Assembly: GCA_964551015.1 (NCBI GenBank)
Contig: CAZKBP010000001.1
Coordinates: forward strand, 186,001-250,000
Reading direction: 5' to 3'
DNA: 64,000 bases
DNA from: CAZKBP01 sp964551015
GTDB taxonomy: Bacteria; Bacteroidota; Bacteroidia; Cytophagales; Microscillaceae
Under the pieces are notes generated by a model that worked only from the letters and a program-made list of their open reading frames with translations, had not been told where the DNA came from and did no database searches. Below, one piece after another: positions 17,946 to 26,676 of this stretch. The first letter of the stretch is position 1; each line of letters starts with the position of its first letter. The translations under genes and the position numbers were made by a program.

Positions 17946-18098
17946 TTGTCTAAAGTTTATCTTTGGGTTGCAAAATACTTCTTTCAGAACCTGATTTTGG
18001 AAATTTTTTCGTCCATAGCTCAGGCTATTCACTCAAAAATCTGCTTCCTCAGAACCCGAAATATGAATTTTTCGCCAACAAATCAAAACCTTAGACGA
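17946..18098. mobile_element. MITE-like element, copy 2 (153 bp, reverse orientation)
   Basis: Ends TTGTCTAAAGTTT (17946-17958) and AAACCTTAGACGA (18086-18098) are inverted repeats matching at 11 of 13. Read in reverse, it aligns along most of its length with copy 1 (12402-12588), including the TTTCGGGTTCTGA, AATCAGGTTC and TTTTGCA..CCC.AAGATAA blocks. It fills most of the 324-base gap 17805-18128; nothing else is seen there. Confidence 0.72.
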
Positions 18099-18128
18099 CT
18101 TCATTCCTAAAACTTTAATGCACAGATT

Positions 18129-18668
18129 ATGAAAACTTTATCCAAAATTTTATTAGTAGGTTTAGGGCTGGCCTTGACCTTTTCCAATCTCCAAGCACAG
18201 AGCAAAGACGATTACCTAAAAATCATGCAAGACGCGGTAGGAGAGTGGTACGCTGATCTCTCCACTGTAAAATCGGACATGATGAAACCCGAAGAAATGC
18301 CTGAAATGAAAATGACTTGCACTCTGAAAGGTCAAGAACTAACTCGCGAAACCAAGTACAAAACACCCGAGGGAGAGTGGAAAATTGCCTGGACACAGGT
18401 TGAAGAGTACGATCCAGAAAAAAACCATTTTGTCTACACGGGCAGTGACGCACGATATGGAGATTACCGTGGCGAAGTAGTCATCGATGAAAAAGGAATC
18501 CATCACATGACCGAATACAACCCCCAAGATGAAAAAGTAGGGGAAGGAACCGTCACCCCGCAAGGCGACCACGCGGCGAAAGTAGAGGTGAAAACGTTTG
18601 CCGACCCAGAAGGAAAAGTCCATGAAGAACAGCAAGGCTATTTTACCGTGGTCTGGAAGAAAAAATAA
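18129..18668 (+). CDS. Secreted protein of unknown function (DUF1579-like)
   Basis: Exported protein of 179 residues with a clear signal peptide (1-24, ending LQAQ). The remainder is predicted mostly beta, with features recalling the DUF1579/lipocalin-like group (GEWYADLSTVKS near the start, KHFVYTGSDARYGDYRGEVVID-like strands, GYFTVVWKKK at the end). No catalytic motif is visible. It stands alone, convergent with the symporter gene. The family call is weak. Confidence 0.7.
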   Translation: MKTLSKILLVGLGLALTFSNLQAQSKDDYLKIMQDAVGEWYADLSTVKSDMMKPEEMPEMKMTCTLKGQELTRETKYKTPEGEWKIAWTQVEEYDPEKNHFVYTGSDARYGDYRGEVVIDEKGIHHMTEYNPQDEKVGEGTVTPQGDHAAKVEVKTFADPEGKVHEEQQGYFTVVWKKK

Positions 18669-18692
18669 TTTGCACGCAAGAAAATCGAGAAT

Positions 18693-18718
18693 GGGAGCCT
18701 AGCAACCAATAGGCTTCC
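18693..18718. terminator. Hairpin between convergent genes
   Basis: Arms 18693-18701 and 18710-18718 pair at all nine positions allowing one G-U. The sequence after it is only moderately T-rich, so terminator function is inferred mainly from its position. Confidence 0.5.
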
Positions 18719-18734
18719 ATCCTCAAATCTTTTA

Positions 18735-20468
18735 TCAGTCATCTTGCCAGCTTTGTAGATCTTTTAGTACCTCTTTGCGCCCCAATCCAATTGCCGTGAA
18801 AATCAGCGCTAAGATCACTACCTGTATACAGCCGATCATATTCAACCATAAATAAGCTACTTTGAAGCCGAGTAACTGAAAATACATCAAAACTACCATC
18901 ACTTCACCCACAACCGCGGCCACGAAAGTAGCTTGGGAAGTAACATTTTTGAAGAAAAAGGCCAGAATAAAAATGCCCAAGATCGTCCCGTAAAAAAGCG
19001 AACCTAGTACATTCACGGCCTCGATCAAAGTACCCAGTTGGCTCGCCAATTGGGCAAAAATTACGGCAATAATTCCCCAGGCCACGGTCATCAATTTAGA
19101 CATCCAAAGGTAGTGCTGCTTGGAGCCTTTCGTGTGGAGTTTCCTCTTATAAATATCTACAATGGTGGTGGAGGCCAAAGCGTTTAGCTCCGAAGCCGTG
19201 GTAGACATGGAAGCCGAGAGAATCACTGCGATGAGTAATCCTACCAAACCAGCGGGCAAAAACTTGGTCACGAAAGTTAGAAAAATATAATTGGCATCAT
19301 TGGTATTGGCAGCGGGATTGTTCTTTTCCATCAGGGTTTTGGCCTCTGCTTTCACGGCCTTGTACCGCTGTTCTGCCTCATGATAAGCAATTTCAGCTTG
19401 TTCAATGGCTTGGGGGTTATCCTCATCGATAGCTTGGAGCATAGTACGAGCGTGCTCCTTCTTTTCCTCAAAAATTTGCTGGTATTCTTTTTCCAAAGCC
19501 TGAAATTCTTTGCCGTAAGGACTTTGCTCGATTCGCTCTACCTCTTGGCTATTAAAAAAAATAGGCGGTTGGGTAAATTGGTAAAATACAAAAAGCATCG
19601 CCCCGATAAACAAGATTGAAAACTGCATCGGAATTTTAAAAATCCCATTGGAGAGCAAACCCAAGCGACTCTGAGTCATCGAGCTAGCTCCCAAATAACG
19701 ACCCACCTGCGACTGATCGGTTCCAAAATAAGCCAACTGCAAGAAAGTACCTCCAATAATTCCCGACCAAAAATTGTAGCGATTGCTGAGGTCAAACTCA
19801 AAATCCATGGTATTGAGCTTGTTCGTCTTGCCTGCAACCCACATCGCATCCTGAAAACTGATATCCGAAGGCATCATGGCGACCACCAAATAACCCGCGA
19901 TTCCCATTCCCGACAGAATAGTAATCATTTGCAACTTCTGGGTCTGACTTACGGCGTTAGACCCTCCCGTCACTGTGTAAAAAATCACGATGCTACCCAC
20001 CAGTAGATTGATCCAGTAAATATTCCACCCCAAAATAACCGACAATACAATAGCAGGAGCAGCGATACTGATTCCGGCCGCTAAACCTCGCTGAATGAGG
20101 AAAAAAAATGCCGTGAGCATCCTTGTTTTAAGATCAAAGCGCGACTCCAAAAACTCATAAGCCGTGATTACATTCAGGCGATAATAGATCGGAATCGCGA
20201 CCATACTGACCAGAACCATCGCGATGGGTAAGCCCAGATAAAAGAGTACGAAGCGCATCCCGTCCACGTAAGCCTGACCCGGAGCAGATAAAAAAGTGAC
20301 AGCACTCGCCTGAGTAGCCACCACCGAGAGCGTGATCGTGTACCAAGGTAGCGTATTATTCGCTTTTAGGTAGTTTTCTATACCTGTACTGCCTCGCCCT
20401 TTCCACAAACCATAAGCCACGATAAAAATTACAGTACTAGCTAACACGATCCAATCCAAAAGCTCCAT
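18735..20468 (-). CDS. Sodium:solute symporter (SSF family)
   Basis: Inner-membrane Na+-coupled transporter of 577 residues, with the LeuT-fold SSS pattern of about 13 helices. GRGSTGIENYLKANNTLPWYTITLSVVATQASAVTFLSAPG is the family N-terminal segment, and STTASELNALASTTIVDIYKR the later signature. A charged helical insertion of about 80 residues (roughly 312-390, with EKEYQQIFEEKKEHART) sits between helices, probably in the cytoplasm. The start is at 20468 (MELLDWIV); the open frame runs back to 20528. A 40-residue one-helix protein is encoded 163 bases upstream on the same strand. Substrate is unknown. Confidence 0.9.
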   Translation of the reverse strand: MELLDWIVLASTVIFIVAYGLWKGRGSTGIENYLKANNTLPWYTITLSVVATQASAVTFLSAPGQAYVDGMRFVLFYLGLPIAMVLVSMVAIPIYYRLNVITAYEFLESRFDLKTRMLTAFFFLIQRGLAAGISIAAPAIVLSVILGWNIYWINLLVGSIVIFYTVTGGSNAVSQTQKLQMITILSGMGIAGYLVVAMMPSDISFQDAMWVAGKTNKLNTMDFEFDLSNRYNFWSGIIGGTFLQLAYFGTDQSQVGRYLGASSMTQSRLGLLSNGIFKIPMQFSILFIGAMLFVFYQFTQPPIFFNSQEVERIEQSPYGKEFQALEKEYQQIFEEKKEHARTMLQAIDEDNPQAIEQAEIAYHEAEQRYKAVKAEAKTLMEKNNPAANTNDANYIFLTFVTKFLPAGLVGLLIAVILSASMSTTASELNALASTTIVDIYKRKLHTKGSKQHYLWMSKLMTVAWGIIAVIFAQLASQLGTLIEAVNVLGSLFYGTILGIFILAFFFKNVTSQATFVAAVVGEVMVVLMYFQLLGFKVAYLWLNMIGCIQVVILALIFTAIGLGRKEVLKDLQSWQDD

Positions 20469-20631
20469 TTGATTCCTTTGAAATTTTAGAATTTTTTTAA
20501 ATATTGCCTGATAAATAAGAATATCCAAAGTAGTTCAGCGATCAAGCACTGATACTTGGATATGATTCTTTATTTCTAGCACTGCCACAAAAACTTGAAC
20601 TGAACTTGCAACCTAGTAGCCAACAAATCGG

Positions 20632-20754
20632 TTAACGGTACAAAGTCGAGAACCAATACAAGAACAAAACAACAACCGCTAAATTGATAATGACAGCCCA
20701 GTAAACCTGGTACCACGTCTTAAAAATAGGAGGACGATTCTTGGATTTATCCAT
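20632..20754 (-). CDS. Small single-helix membrane protein, likely symporter partner
   Basis: Forty-residue ORF (MDKSKNRPPIFKTWYQVYWA followed by a hydrophobic helix and LYWFSTLYR). The pattern of a short basic N-terminus with PPIF and a W/Y segment, then one transmembrane helix ending at a short tail, is that of small proteins commonly encoded just upstream of sodium:solute symporters in Bacteroidota. It lies on the same strand upstream of the symporter. Function is unknown; assembly or stability of the transporter is a reasonable guess. Confidence 0.72.
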   Translation of the reverse strand: MDKSKNRPPIFKTWYQVYWAVIINLAVVVLFLYWFSTLYR

Positions 20755-21027
20755 AATATAAAAACCTAAATAGTGGCAGGTTAGGGTATTGAACTTAGAG
20801 TTTTGACCGCCAAGCTAGTAAAAAGCCGAGGTTTCTGGAATCATTTTCTATTTTTAACAAAAAAATAACAAGCCACAAACTCACGCAAAATAAGCATCCG
20901 TGCGGAATGTAGCATGATTTTTAGCAGGAACCAAATTGGGTATTCAAAACAAGCTTCAGACACTTTTTTAGTGTTTTCAAGCTTTGGAAGCAAGCACTTA
21001 ATTTCAACAAACCAACATGAATAGGAT

Positions 21028-21504
21028 ATGATCAAAGTATTATTTGTATGTCTGGGCAACATCTGTCGTTCGCCCATGGCAGAAGGTATTTTTCAACAGA
21101 TGACAAAGGCAGAAAATCTCCCCTATGACTGTGATTCGGCGGGTACTTCTAATTATCATATTGGAGAATTACCAGATGAAAGAATGCGTAAAACCGCCCG
21201 CACCCACGAGATTGAATTGACTCATCGTGCCCGCCAGATCTCTAAGGAGGATTTTGATAAATTTGATTATATTATCGCAATGGATAAATCTAATTATCAA
21301 AATATTCTCAACCTCAAGAGTCGGGTCAACAATGCCGCTGAACCCAAAATTATGCTGATGCGTAGCTTTGACCAAGATAAAGCTGATTTAGAAGTGCCTG
21401 ATCCTTACTACGGGGGTATAGATGGTTTTGAGCAGGTTTATCAGATTCTTTATCGAAGTAATGAAAATTTTATTCGCTTTCTCAAAGAAGAAACCACCGC
21501 TTGA
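21028..21504 (+). CDS. Low-molecular-weight protein-tyrosine-phosphatase family enzyme
   Basis: Cytoplasmic phosphatase of 158 residues. The P-loop CLGNICRS has nucleophile Cys8 and Arg14, and the general acid is Asp125 in VPDPYYGG. All catalytic parts are present and the length is standard. The next gene on the same strand, 158 bases on, is a fructosamine-kinase homologue. In the literature on bacterial deglycation these two families are reported as neighbours, with the phosphatase removing phosphate from sugar-5-phosphate adducts on proteins; that role is plausible here, as is ordinary tyrosine phosphatase activity. Confidence 0.92.
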   Translation: MIKVLFVCLGNICRSPMAEGIFQQMTKAENLPYDCDSAGTSNYHIGELPDERMRKTARTHEIELTHRARQISKEDFDKFDYIIAMDKSNYQNILNLKSRVNNAAEPKIMLMRSFDQDKADLEVPDPYYGGIDGFEQVYQILYRSNENFIRFLKEETTA

Positions 21505-21662
21505 CCAAAACGCCTCATCTAGCTTTTGCAACCTAGTCATCCTTGGGCTCCTATTTCATTTCAGGGGCAAATTTTGCCCCTCCTTCCCAAACAAATTCAT
21601 TCTCCATATATTAGAATAGAAGTAAGCGTTTAATCTGTGAACTTCACCAAAGGATTTTCTAT

Positions 21663-22550
21663 ATGTTTTCAAGTACGGATCAAAGTCAATTTTTCGAGAG
21701 TATTCTGTTTCAATGCCTGGGTAAAGATATCAAGATGCAATCTTTTGACTTTGTATCGGGTGGATGTATCAATAACGCGGTCAAATTGGTCAGCGATGCC
21801 GGAGTTTTTTTTGTAAAATGGAATGTACACGAGTTGGAGGGCATGTTTGAAGCCGAATCTAAAGGACTATCCCTGCTACAAACAACCGAAGAAATCTACG
21901 TGCCCCCGCTGGTCGGGTACGGGCAAGTGCAGGATCAGGCTTACTTAGTGCTCGACTTTATCCAGTCTGCTACTCCCAGCACCTTATTCTGGCAAAAATT
22001 TGGGCAGAGACTTGCTCGTTTGCATCGCCATTCTCAGGCTTATTATGGCCTTGATTTTAACAACTACATCGGTTCTTTGCCACAATACAACGAACCTATG
22101 GAGGATGGGATTGAGTTTTTTATCGAGAAAAGATTAAAAATACAAGCAGGTTTGGCTTTTTATCACCAGCGCATCAGCCGAGATTTATTGGATAGGATAC
22201 AGCAAATGTATGAAAAATTGCCTGATTTATTACCTAAAGAAAAACCAGCACTCTTGCACGGCGACCTCTGGAGTGGTAATTTTATGGTCAATCAAATGGG
22301 GGAGCCTGCTTTGATCGATCCAGCCGTGCACTATGGATTTCGTGAGGCAGAACTAGCTTTTACCAAGATGTTTGGTGGCTTTGATCAAAAATTCTATGAT
22401 GCTTATCACGAAGAAAACCCCTTAGAAGCAGGATTTCAGGAAAGAGTAGAGATTTATAATCTATATCCCTTGCTGGTACACGTGAATTTATTCGGCTCTG
22501 GCTATTTGAGCGGCATCGAGCGGGTTTTAGACAAATATTTAGGCAATTAA
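21663..22550 (+). CDS. Fructosamine/ribulosamine kinase family protein
   Basis: Kinase-fold protein of 295 residues in the FN3K family, which phosphorylates sugar adducts on lysines so that they fall off (deglycation). Visible features are a nucleotide-loop segment FVSGGCINNAVKL, Lys52 in FFVKWN, the catalytic HGDLWSGN (Asp201, Asn206) and the metal-binding IDPAVHYG (Asp219). Bacterial members studied act on ribulosamines and erythrulosamines rather than fructosamines. It follows the phosphatase gene in the same direction. Confidence 0.9.
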   Translation: MFSSTDQSQFFESILFQCLGKDIKMQSFDFVSGGCINNAVKLVSDAGVFFVKWNVHELEGMFEAESKGLSLLQTTEEIYVPPLVGYGQVQDQAYLVLDFIQSATPSTLFWQKFGQRLARLHRHSQAYYGLDFNNYIGSLPQYNEPMEDGIEFFIEKRLKIQAGLAFYHQRISRDLLDRIQQMYEKLPDLLPKEKPALLHGDLWSGNFMVNQMGEPALIDPAVHYGFREAELAFTKMFGGFDQKFYDAYHEENPLEAGFQERVEIYNLYPLLVHVNLFGSGYLSGIERVLDKYLGN

Positions 22551-22576
22551 TATATTTAAAATCACACCCTTAGCCT

Positions 22577-22584
22577 TAAATTTG
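22577..22584 (+). promoter_or_regulatory. Candidate -7 box TAAATTTG
   Basis: A perfect match to the Bacteroidota -7 consensus TAnnTTTG, 63 bases before the next start codon (22648). No TTTG is seen at the expected distance upstream, so this is a half-supported promoter. Confidence 0.4.
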
Positions 22585-22647
22585 TAAATCTTCTGTTCTT
22601 CACTTTCGTTTATAAAATACTACTATCAAGATTAAAACTCATAGGTT

Positions 22648-24075
22648 ATGATGCTTTGTTCTTACTTCAAGAATATATTTACCCTGTTATTGGCGTATCT
22701 TGGCTTGGTATGCGCAAGTAGTTCAGCCTATGCACAATTCACACCACCTCGTATCCTAAAGCACCCTGGGCAAATTCGTACCGAGCGCCTTAACACCCTC
22801 AACTCAACCTACCGTGAAACGAATCTGAACATTACTCCAGATGGTAAATATCTTTTTTTCATGTCGGGGCGAGGGCAGCAACCTTGGTCCAACCCTTTCC
22901 ACACGATTTACAAAGGAAAGCCTGAATACGACGGAGACATTTGGTACGCTCAAAAGGTAAACGGCAAATGGCAGTATCCTCGGTGTTTGGACGGCACCGT
23001 GAACACGAGCAATGGCGAAGATGAACCCAACATTTCTCCTGATGGCCAGACGGTCTATTTTCAGAGTTGGGGAAGAGCCTGGGAAAAAGAGGGAGGACCC
23101 TACTACCGCTCTACCCTGAAGGGAGTTAATTGGGGCACGCCCCAAGGTTTGGGCGGGGGGATTAATGCCTTTTTTCTATCTACACAAAAGCCCCACGCCA
23201 TTACCAGACCTGATGGCTCCAAACGTATTTACATGGGTACTCCCTATGCTACTGATGGAGCTACCGTTTCTGCTGATGGGAAAACTTTTATTGTAGCCGC
23301 GGGTGCAGACTACGATGGAAATATGGATTTGTATATCAGTCGCAAAGATGCTAATGGTCAATGGTCTTTCCTGAGAAGGCTCTCCGTGAGTACCATTGGT
23401 GATGAGCGTTCGCCGTTTCTGGCGGCTGACGGTAAGACACTTTATTTTGCTTCTAATGGCTATGCAGGTTGGGGTGGTTTGGATATCTTCAAGACGGTTA
23501 TCCAAGAAGATGGAAGCCACGATGAAATCGTCAACGTGGGCGCACCTTTCAATACTTGGCTGGACGATTATGGTTTTATTCTTACCGCTTCGGGGGATGA
23601 AGGATATTTCGTGCGCGAAGGAGATATTTATTATGCTGACATTAAGAATGCTTCACCCGAATTGAAACCATCCAATTCTACACTGATGATTGCTGGTAAA
23701 GTAACCAGTTCCAAAAGCCAAAGAGGAACTCAGGCCAAAATCCAGATCAAAGACCCCAAAACTGGGAAAACGATTGCCGAAGGCCAAAGTAATTCACTCA
23801 CGGGTGAATACGCCGTGGTGATTCCCATAGAATACCCTGAGTTCGTGCAAGAAGTGAGTAAAACAGGGTTTCAGTCTCATCAACAAAATTTCAAGACACA
23901 AATTGAGACAGGACTGAACGAAATCAATGCTGATGTGGTACTCAACCCGATTCAAAACGAAGTGATTGCCTCCAATCAAAATCAGAAAGAACAAGATAAT
24001 GATCCCGCACCCAAACCCAAGGAAGCTGCTGCTGACTATGGTCAAGAAAATTATGATCTCAAAGAGCAAAAGTAA
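22648..24075 (+). CDS. Exported PD40/WD40-like beta-propeller protein
   Basis: Protein of 475 residues with a signal peptide (about 1-30, ending AYAQ). Residues about 45-340 contain repeats of the PD40 type (NITPDGKYLFFMS, NISPDGQTVYFQS, TVSADGKTFIVAA, FLAADGKTLYFAS), expected to form a beta-propeller. Residues about 345-440 are a carboxypeptidase-regulatory-like or Ig-like beta domain (IAGKVTSSKSQRGTQAKIQI...). The tail is polar and low complexity. Such proteins in Bacteroidota often bear OmpA domains; none is present here. Likely periplasmic or outer-membrane associated, partner unknown. Confidence 0.78.
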   Translation: MMLCSYFKNIFTLLLAYLGLVCASSSAYAQFTPPRILKHPGQIRTERLNTLNSTYRETNLNITPDGKYLFFMSGRGQQPWSNPFHTIYKGKPEYDGDIWYAQKVNGKWQYPRCLDGTVNTSNGEDEPNISPDGQTVYFQSWGRAWEKEGGPYYRSTLKGVNWGTPQGLGGGINAFFLSTQKPHAITRPDGSKRIYMGTPYATDGATVSADGKTFIVAAGADYDGNMDLYISRKDANGQWSFLRRLSVSTIGDERSPFLAADGKTLYFASNGYAGWGGLDIFKTVIQEDGSHDEIVNVGAPFNTWLDDYGFILTASGDEGYFVREGDIYYADIKNASPELKPSNSTLMIAGKVTSSKSQRGTQAKIQIKDPKTGKTIAEGQSNSLTGEYAVVIPIEYPEFVQEVSKTGFQSHQQNFKTQIETGLNEINADVVLNPIQNEVIASNQNQKEQDNDPAPKPKEAAADYGQENYDLKEQK

Positions 24076-24145
24076 CAGCAGTTGCGCGTCGTTTTTGAGA
24101 ACCCCAATGGAGTTTTATCGTTTCACATCAAACCGATAACCGATA

Positions 24146-26185
24146 TCAGTCAAAATCGATTTGATATCTAGATCGGCGGCGCACTTTTTGGGGTTTTCCT
24201 ACTTTCAAAAGATAGTTGAGGTGAAAGCCCGTGAAGAGATAAAAATCATTGGCTCCAGCACCACCTCTTTGATCTCCTCGGCGCCCGTAGCCATTAAAAG
24301 TTTGATAAATATTGCCGTCCGAACCCACGAATTCCAAAAAAGCATTATTCTGGCTTAGGAAGCGTTCTAGCGTGGCCTCTCGTGAATCTCCTGAAAAAGC
24401 AGAAAAATTCTCTAAGGTACGATTAGACATAATCCTTGCTAAATCACTAGACAAGTCCCCAGGATCTGGATAATTGCCGCTCACATCGTCTAAATAGTCA
24501 AAAAAGGTGTAGCGAACACCTACCTCAATAGCAAAATCCAAACGATAATTCAAGCGAAAACGCAGCCCGCCTCCCAAGGGTATAACTGGTTGGATATTAG
24601 AATAAGGTTCAGGATAACCTTCCTGCCCCTGTCCTTCCGTACCCAATGGTTTGAGTCTAATCCAAGAAGCACCAAGCTCCACGGGTGTTTTCGCTTCTGG
24701 ATCGTGGTAGATCAATCCGATCCCACCAAAGATATAGGGGCTTACGGCTCTTCTCTTGTAATAAAGCCCCGTATTAGGAAACAGATCATAAATACCCACC
24801 ACGGATAGCTCGATAATCCGATTTCGGAAATGCTGATTGCGAATGTAGCGAAAACGTGCTACCTCATCATTCGGATCTGCGGCACTGAAGTCATCCCCCA
24901 AGATACGCCCGACGCTGAGAGATGCGCGTACAAAGAAGTTGGGACTCAGCTTTTTGAGCGCGTGTATGGCAATGCCCGGGCGAGTTAAACTCAAATCAGG
25001 GCTAAAACGTTGATTCAGAGGACTCAAATCGCCAAAATAATTTAGCGCATTGATTTGCAAACCAATCGCTAGGTAATTTTTGGGATTGGTCTTTTGCTCC
25101 TTGGGTTCAATTTTGTAAATACGGGGAGTAATTCGCTCGGCACCCACTTGGCCGTCCGTATCGATGGGGAACTTTACGAAAATGCTGATTTTCTGGCGGT
25201 TGCGATAGTTTCGTGCTGGTACTTTGATTACCCGATCTACTTCTACCTCCACGGATACATAATCTTCTTCTGTTAATAAATTAGTTGCTCTAACTGAATT
25301 ATAATCAAAGGAAATCCCCTCTTGATACCAGATTTCAATATTATTTAAATAATCATCGGCAGTAAATTTGTCCAGAAGTATGATGGGAATGAGATCATTA
25401 TAAACCTCTACCGCTTTGCTCTCAAAATAATCTGTGGTGTTAAAGCGTTCATTGATGCGAGGGTTGCCAATGATGTTGAGCGTGAGGGCATAATCTTTTA
25501 CAAATAATTCAGCCCGATCTCTGAGAGCCCTATTTTCAAAATCGCTAATGGATACACGCCTTACCGAAAGCGTATCAATACATTCCGTGTAGCGATGAGG
25601 GGTAATGCGGTAAATCTTGGCTGGCCCCGTGACCAAAGTAGGACGGTTTTGTAAGATAGGAAATTTAACGTAGATATCCAGCGAGTCATTATTCGTGTTG
25701 ACGGCATCATCCGTGAAGAGAATCCCTTCCAAACGCTTAGAAACTTCGGCCTTGACAAAATAGAAATTTTGATCTCCAATCTTCTGAAAACAAGGATTTC
25801 TCAAGCGTAAATTGTATTCAAAATCTACCCCCTGTTGATAGAGTTCATCAACTCGTTCCAAATATTCACGGGCACTGTAATACACGCTGTCTAAGCCAGA
25901 GCGACTCAAATCATCATAAATCTGAACTTCAGAACTCTCAAAATAGTTGCTTATAATGTTGTTGATGTCGTCTAAGCGCCACCGACGAGCCCTTTCACTG
26001 GGGTCTCCTAGCTGATTTAGGCCAAATTCATAATTTTCTACTAAATCCTCCGCCTCTTTACGCATCCGAATACGATCCGAGTCAGTATAAGACTGGGCGA
26101 GTGCATCCGCATGGGAATATAGAAATAGGCCGAAAAAGAAGGTAATTTGACAGAATCTTTGCCACAGTCGCATCATAAACTTCAA
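24146..26185 (-). CDS. Outer-membrane beta-barrel protein with two repeated N-terminal domains
   Basis: Protein of 679 residues. Residues 1-30 form a signal peptide (ending ALAQ). Two related domains follow (about 38-200 and 215-360), each with a pattern like DLVENYEFGLNQLGDP...YFESSEVQIYDDL and a later EVSKRLEG or EVDRVIKV strand, so they arose by duplication. From about 372 (YLAIGLQINALNYFGDLSP) to the end is an outer-membrane barrel similar to the DUF6089 type, ending in aromatic beta strands (FYLFTGFHLNYLL). No T9SS sorting domain is present. Function unknown. It is convergent with the propeller gene. Confidence 0.72.
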   Translation of the reverse strand: MKFMMRLWQRFCQITFFFGLFLYSHADALAQSYTDSDRIRMRKEAEDLVENYEFGLNQLGDPSERARRWRLDDINNIISNYFESSEVQIYDDLSRSGLDSVYYSAREYLERVDELYQQGVDFEYNLRLRNPCFQKIGDQNFYFVKAEVSKRLEGILFTDDAVNTNNDSLDIYVKFPILQNRPTLVTGPAKIYRITPHRYTECIDTLSVRRVSISDFENRALRDRAELFVKDYALTLNIIGNPRINERFNTTDYFESKAVEVYNDLIPIILLDKFTADDYLNNIEIWYQEGISFDYNSVRATNLLTEEDYVSVEVEVDRVIKVPARNYRNRQKISIFVKFPIDTDGQVGAERITPRIYKIEPKEQKTNPKNYLAIGLQINALNYFGDLSPLNQRFSPDLSLTRPGIAIHALKKLSPNFFVRASLSVGRILGDDFSAADPNDEVARFRYIRNQHFRNRIIELSVVGIYDLFPNTGLYYKRRAVSPYIFGGIGLIYHDPEAKTPVELGASWIRLKPLGTEGQGQEGYPEPYSNIQPVIPLGGGLRFRLNYRLDFAIEVGVRYTFFDYLDDVSGNYPDPGDLSSDLARIMSNRTLENFSAFSGDSREATLERFLSQNNAFLEFVGSDGNIYQTFNGYGRRGDQRGGAGANDFYLFTGFHLNYLLKVGKPQKVRRRSRYQIDFD

Positions 26186-26676
26186 GGAATCTGATTGCTA
26201 ATCTATTTTTAGATTTAATCTTAGAGAGACGGAAAGACTCCATCAAAATGGACTTTATTTCTTCCCAAAGGAAGCCTGCTCAGGCAACAGACGACTCAGG
26301 AGCATCAATTGTATTTGTTTCTGATTTACGCACAGTGGTGAATGTTTTCTTAGGCACTCACCAATAAAACCGATCGTGAGTACTAAGTTTGGAATTGGCG
26401 TAAAGATACAGATAAAATGGAATTATGGAAGATCAGTTTTAATAAAAGCACTTCTTCTCAACCTCAATGATAGATAGATAAATTTAAATGACTGACATTT
26501 TGTCATTTCCCCTCTATTTTTATTAATTTTGTTAATTCAAGTGAAGAAAAGTACTTGCGCAATCTATGGGGTCTGTTTTCTCCACTAAGGCAGAAGCGAC
26601 CCGAACTGAGCAAATACTTTGATTTCTTCATATCACATTTTTGGTCAACTGCATTCCATGCTTGAAAAGATAAATT
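26186..26676. other. Divergent intergenic region
   Basis: This 491-base spacer separates the barrel-protein gene (leftward) from miaB (rightward). A good promoter for miaB is at 26499-26531. No credible small ORF or RNA gene was found in the remainder. Confidence 0.5.
26499..26531 (+). promoter_or_regulatory. Bacteroidota-type promoter for miaB
   Basis: TTTG at 26499-26502 and TAATTTTG (perfect TAnnTTTG) at 26524-26531, separated by 21 bases, near the usual 19-20. It predicts a leader of about 140 bases before the miaB start. Confidence 0.5.
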
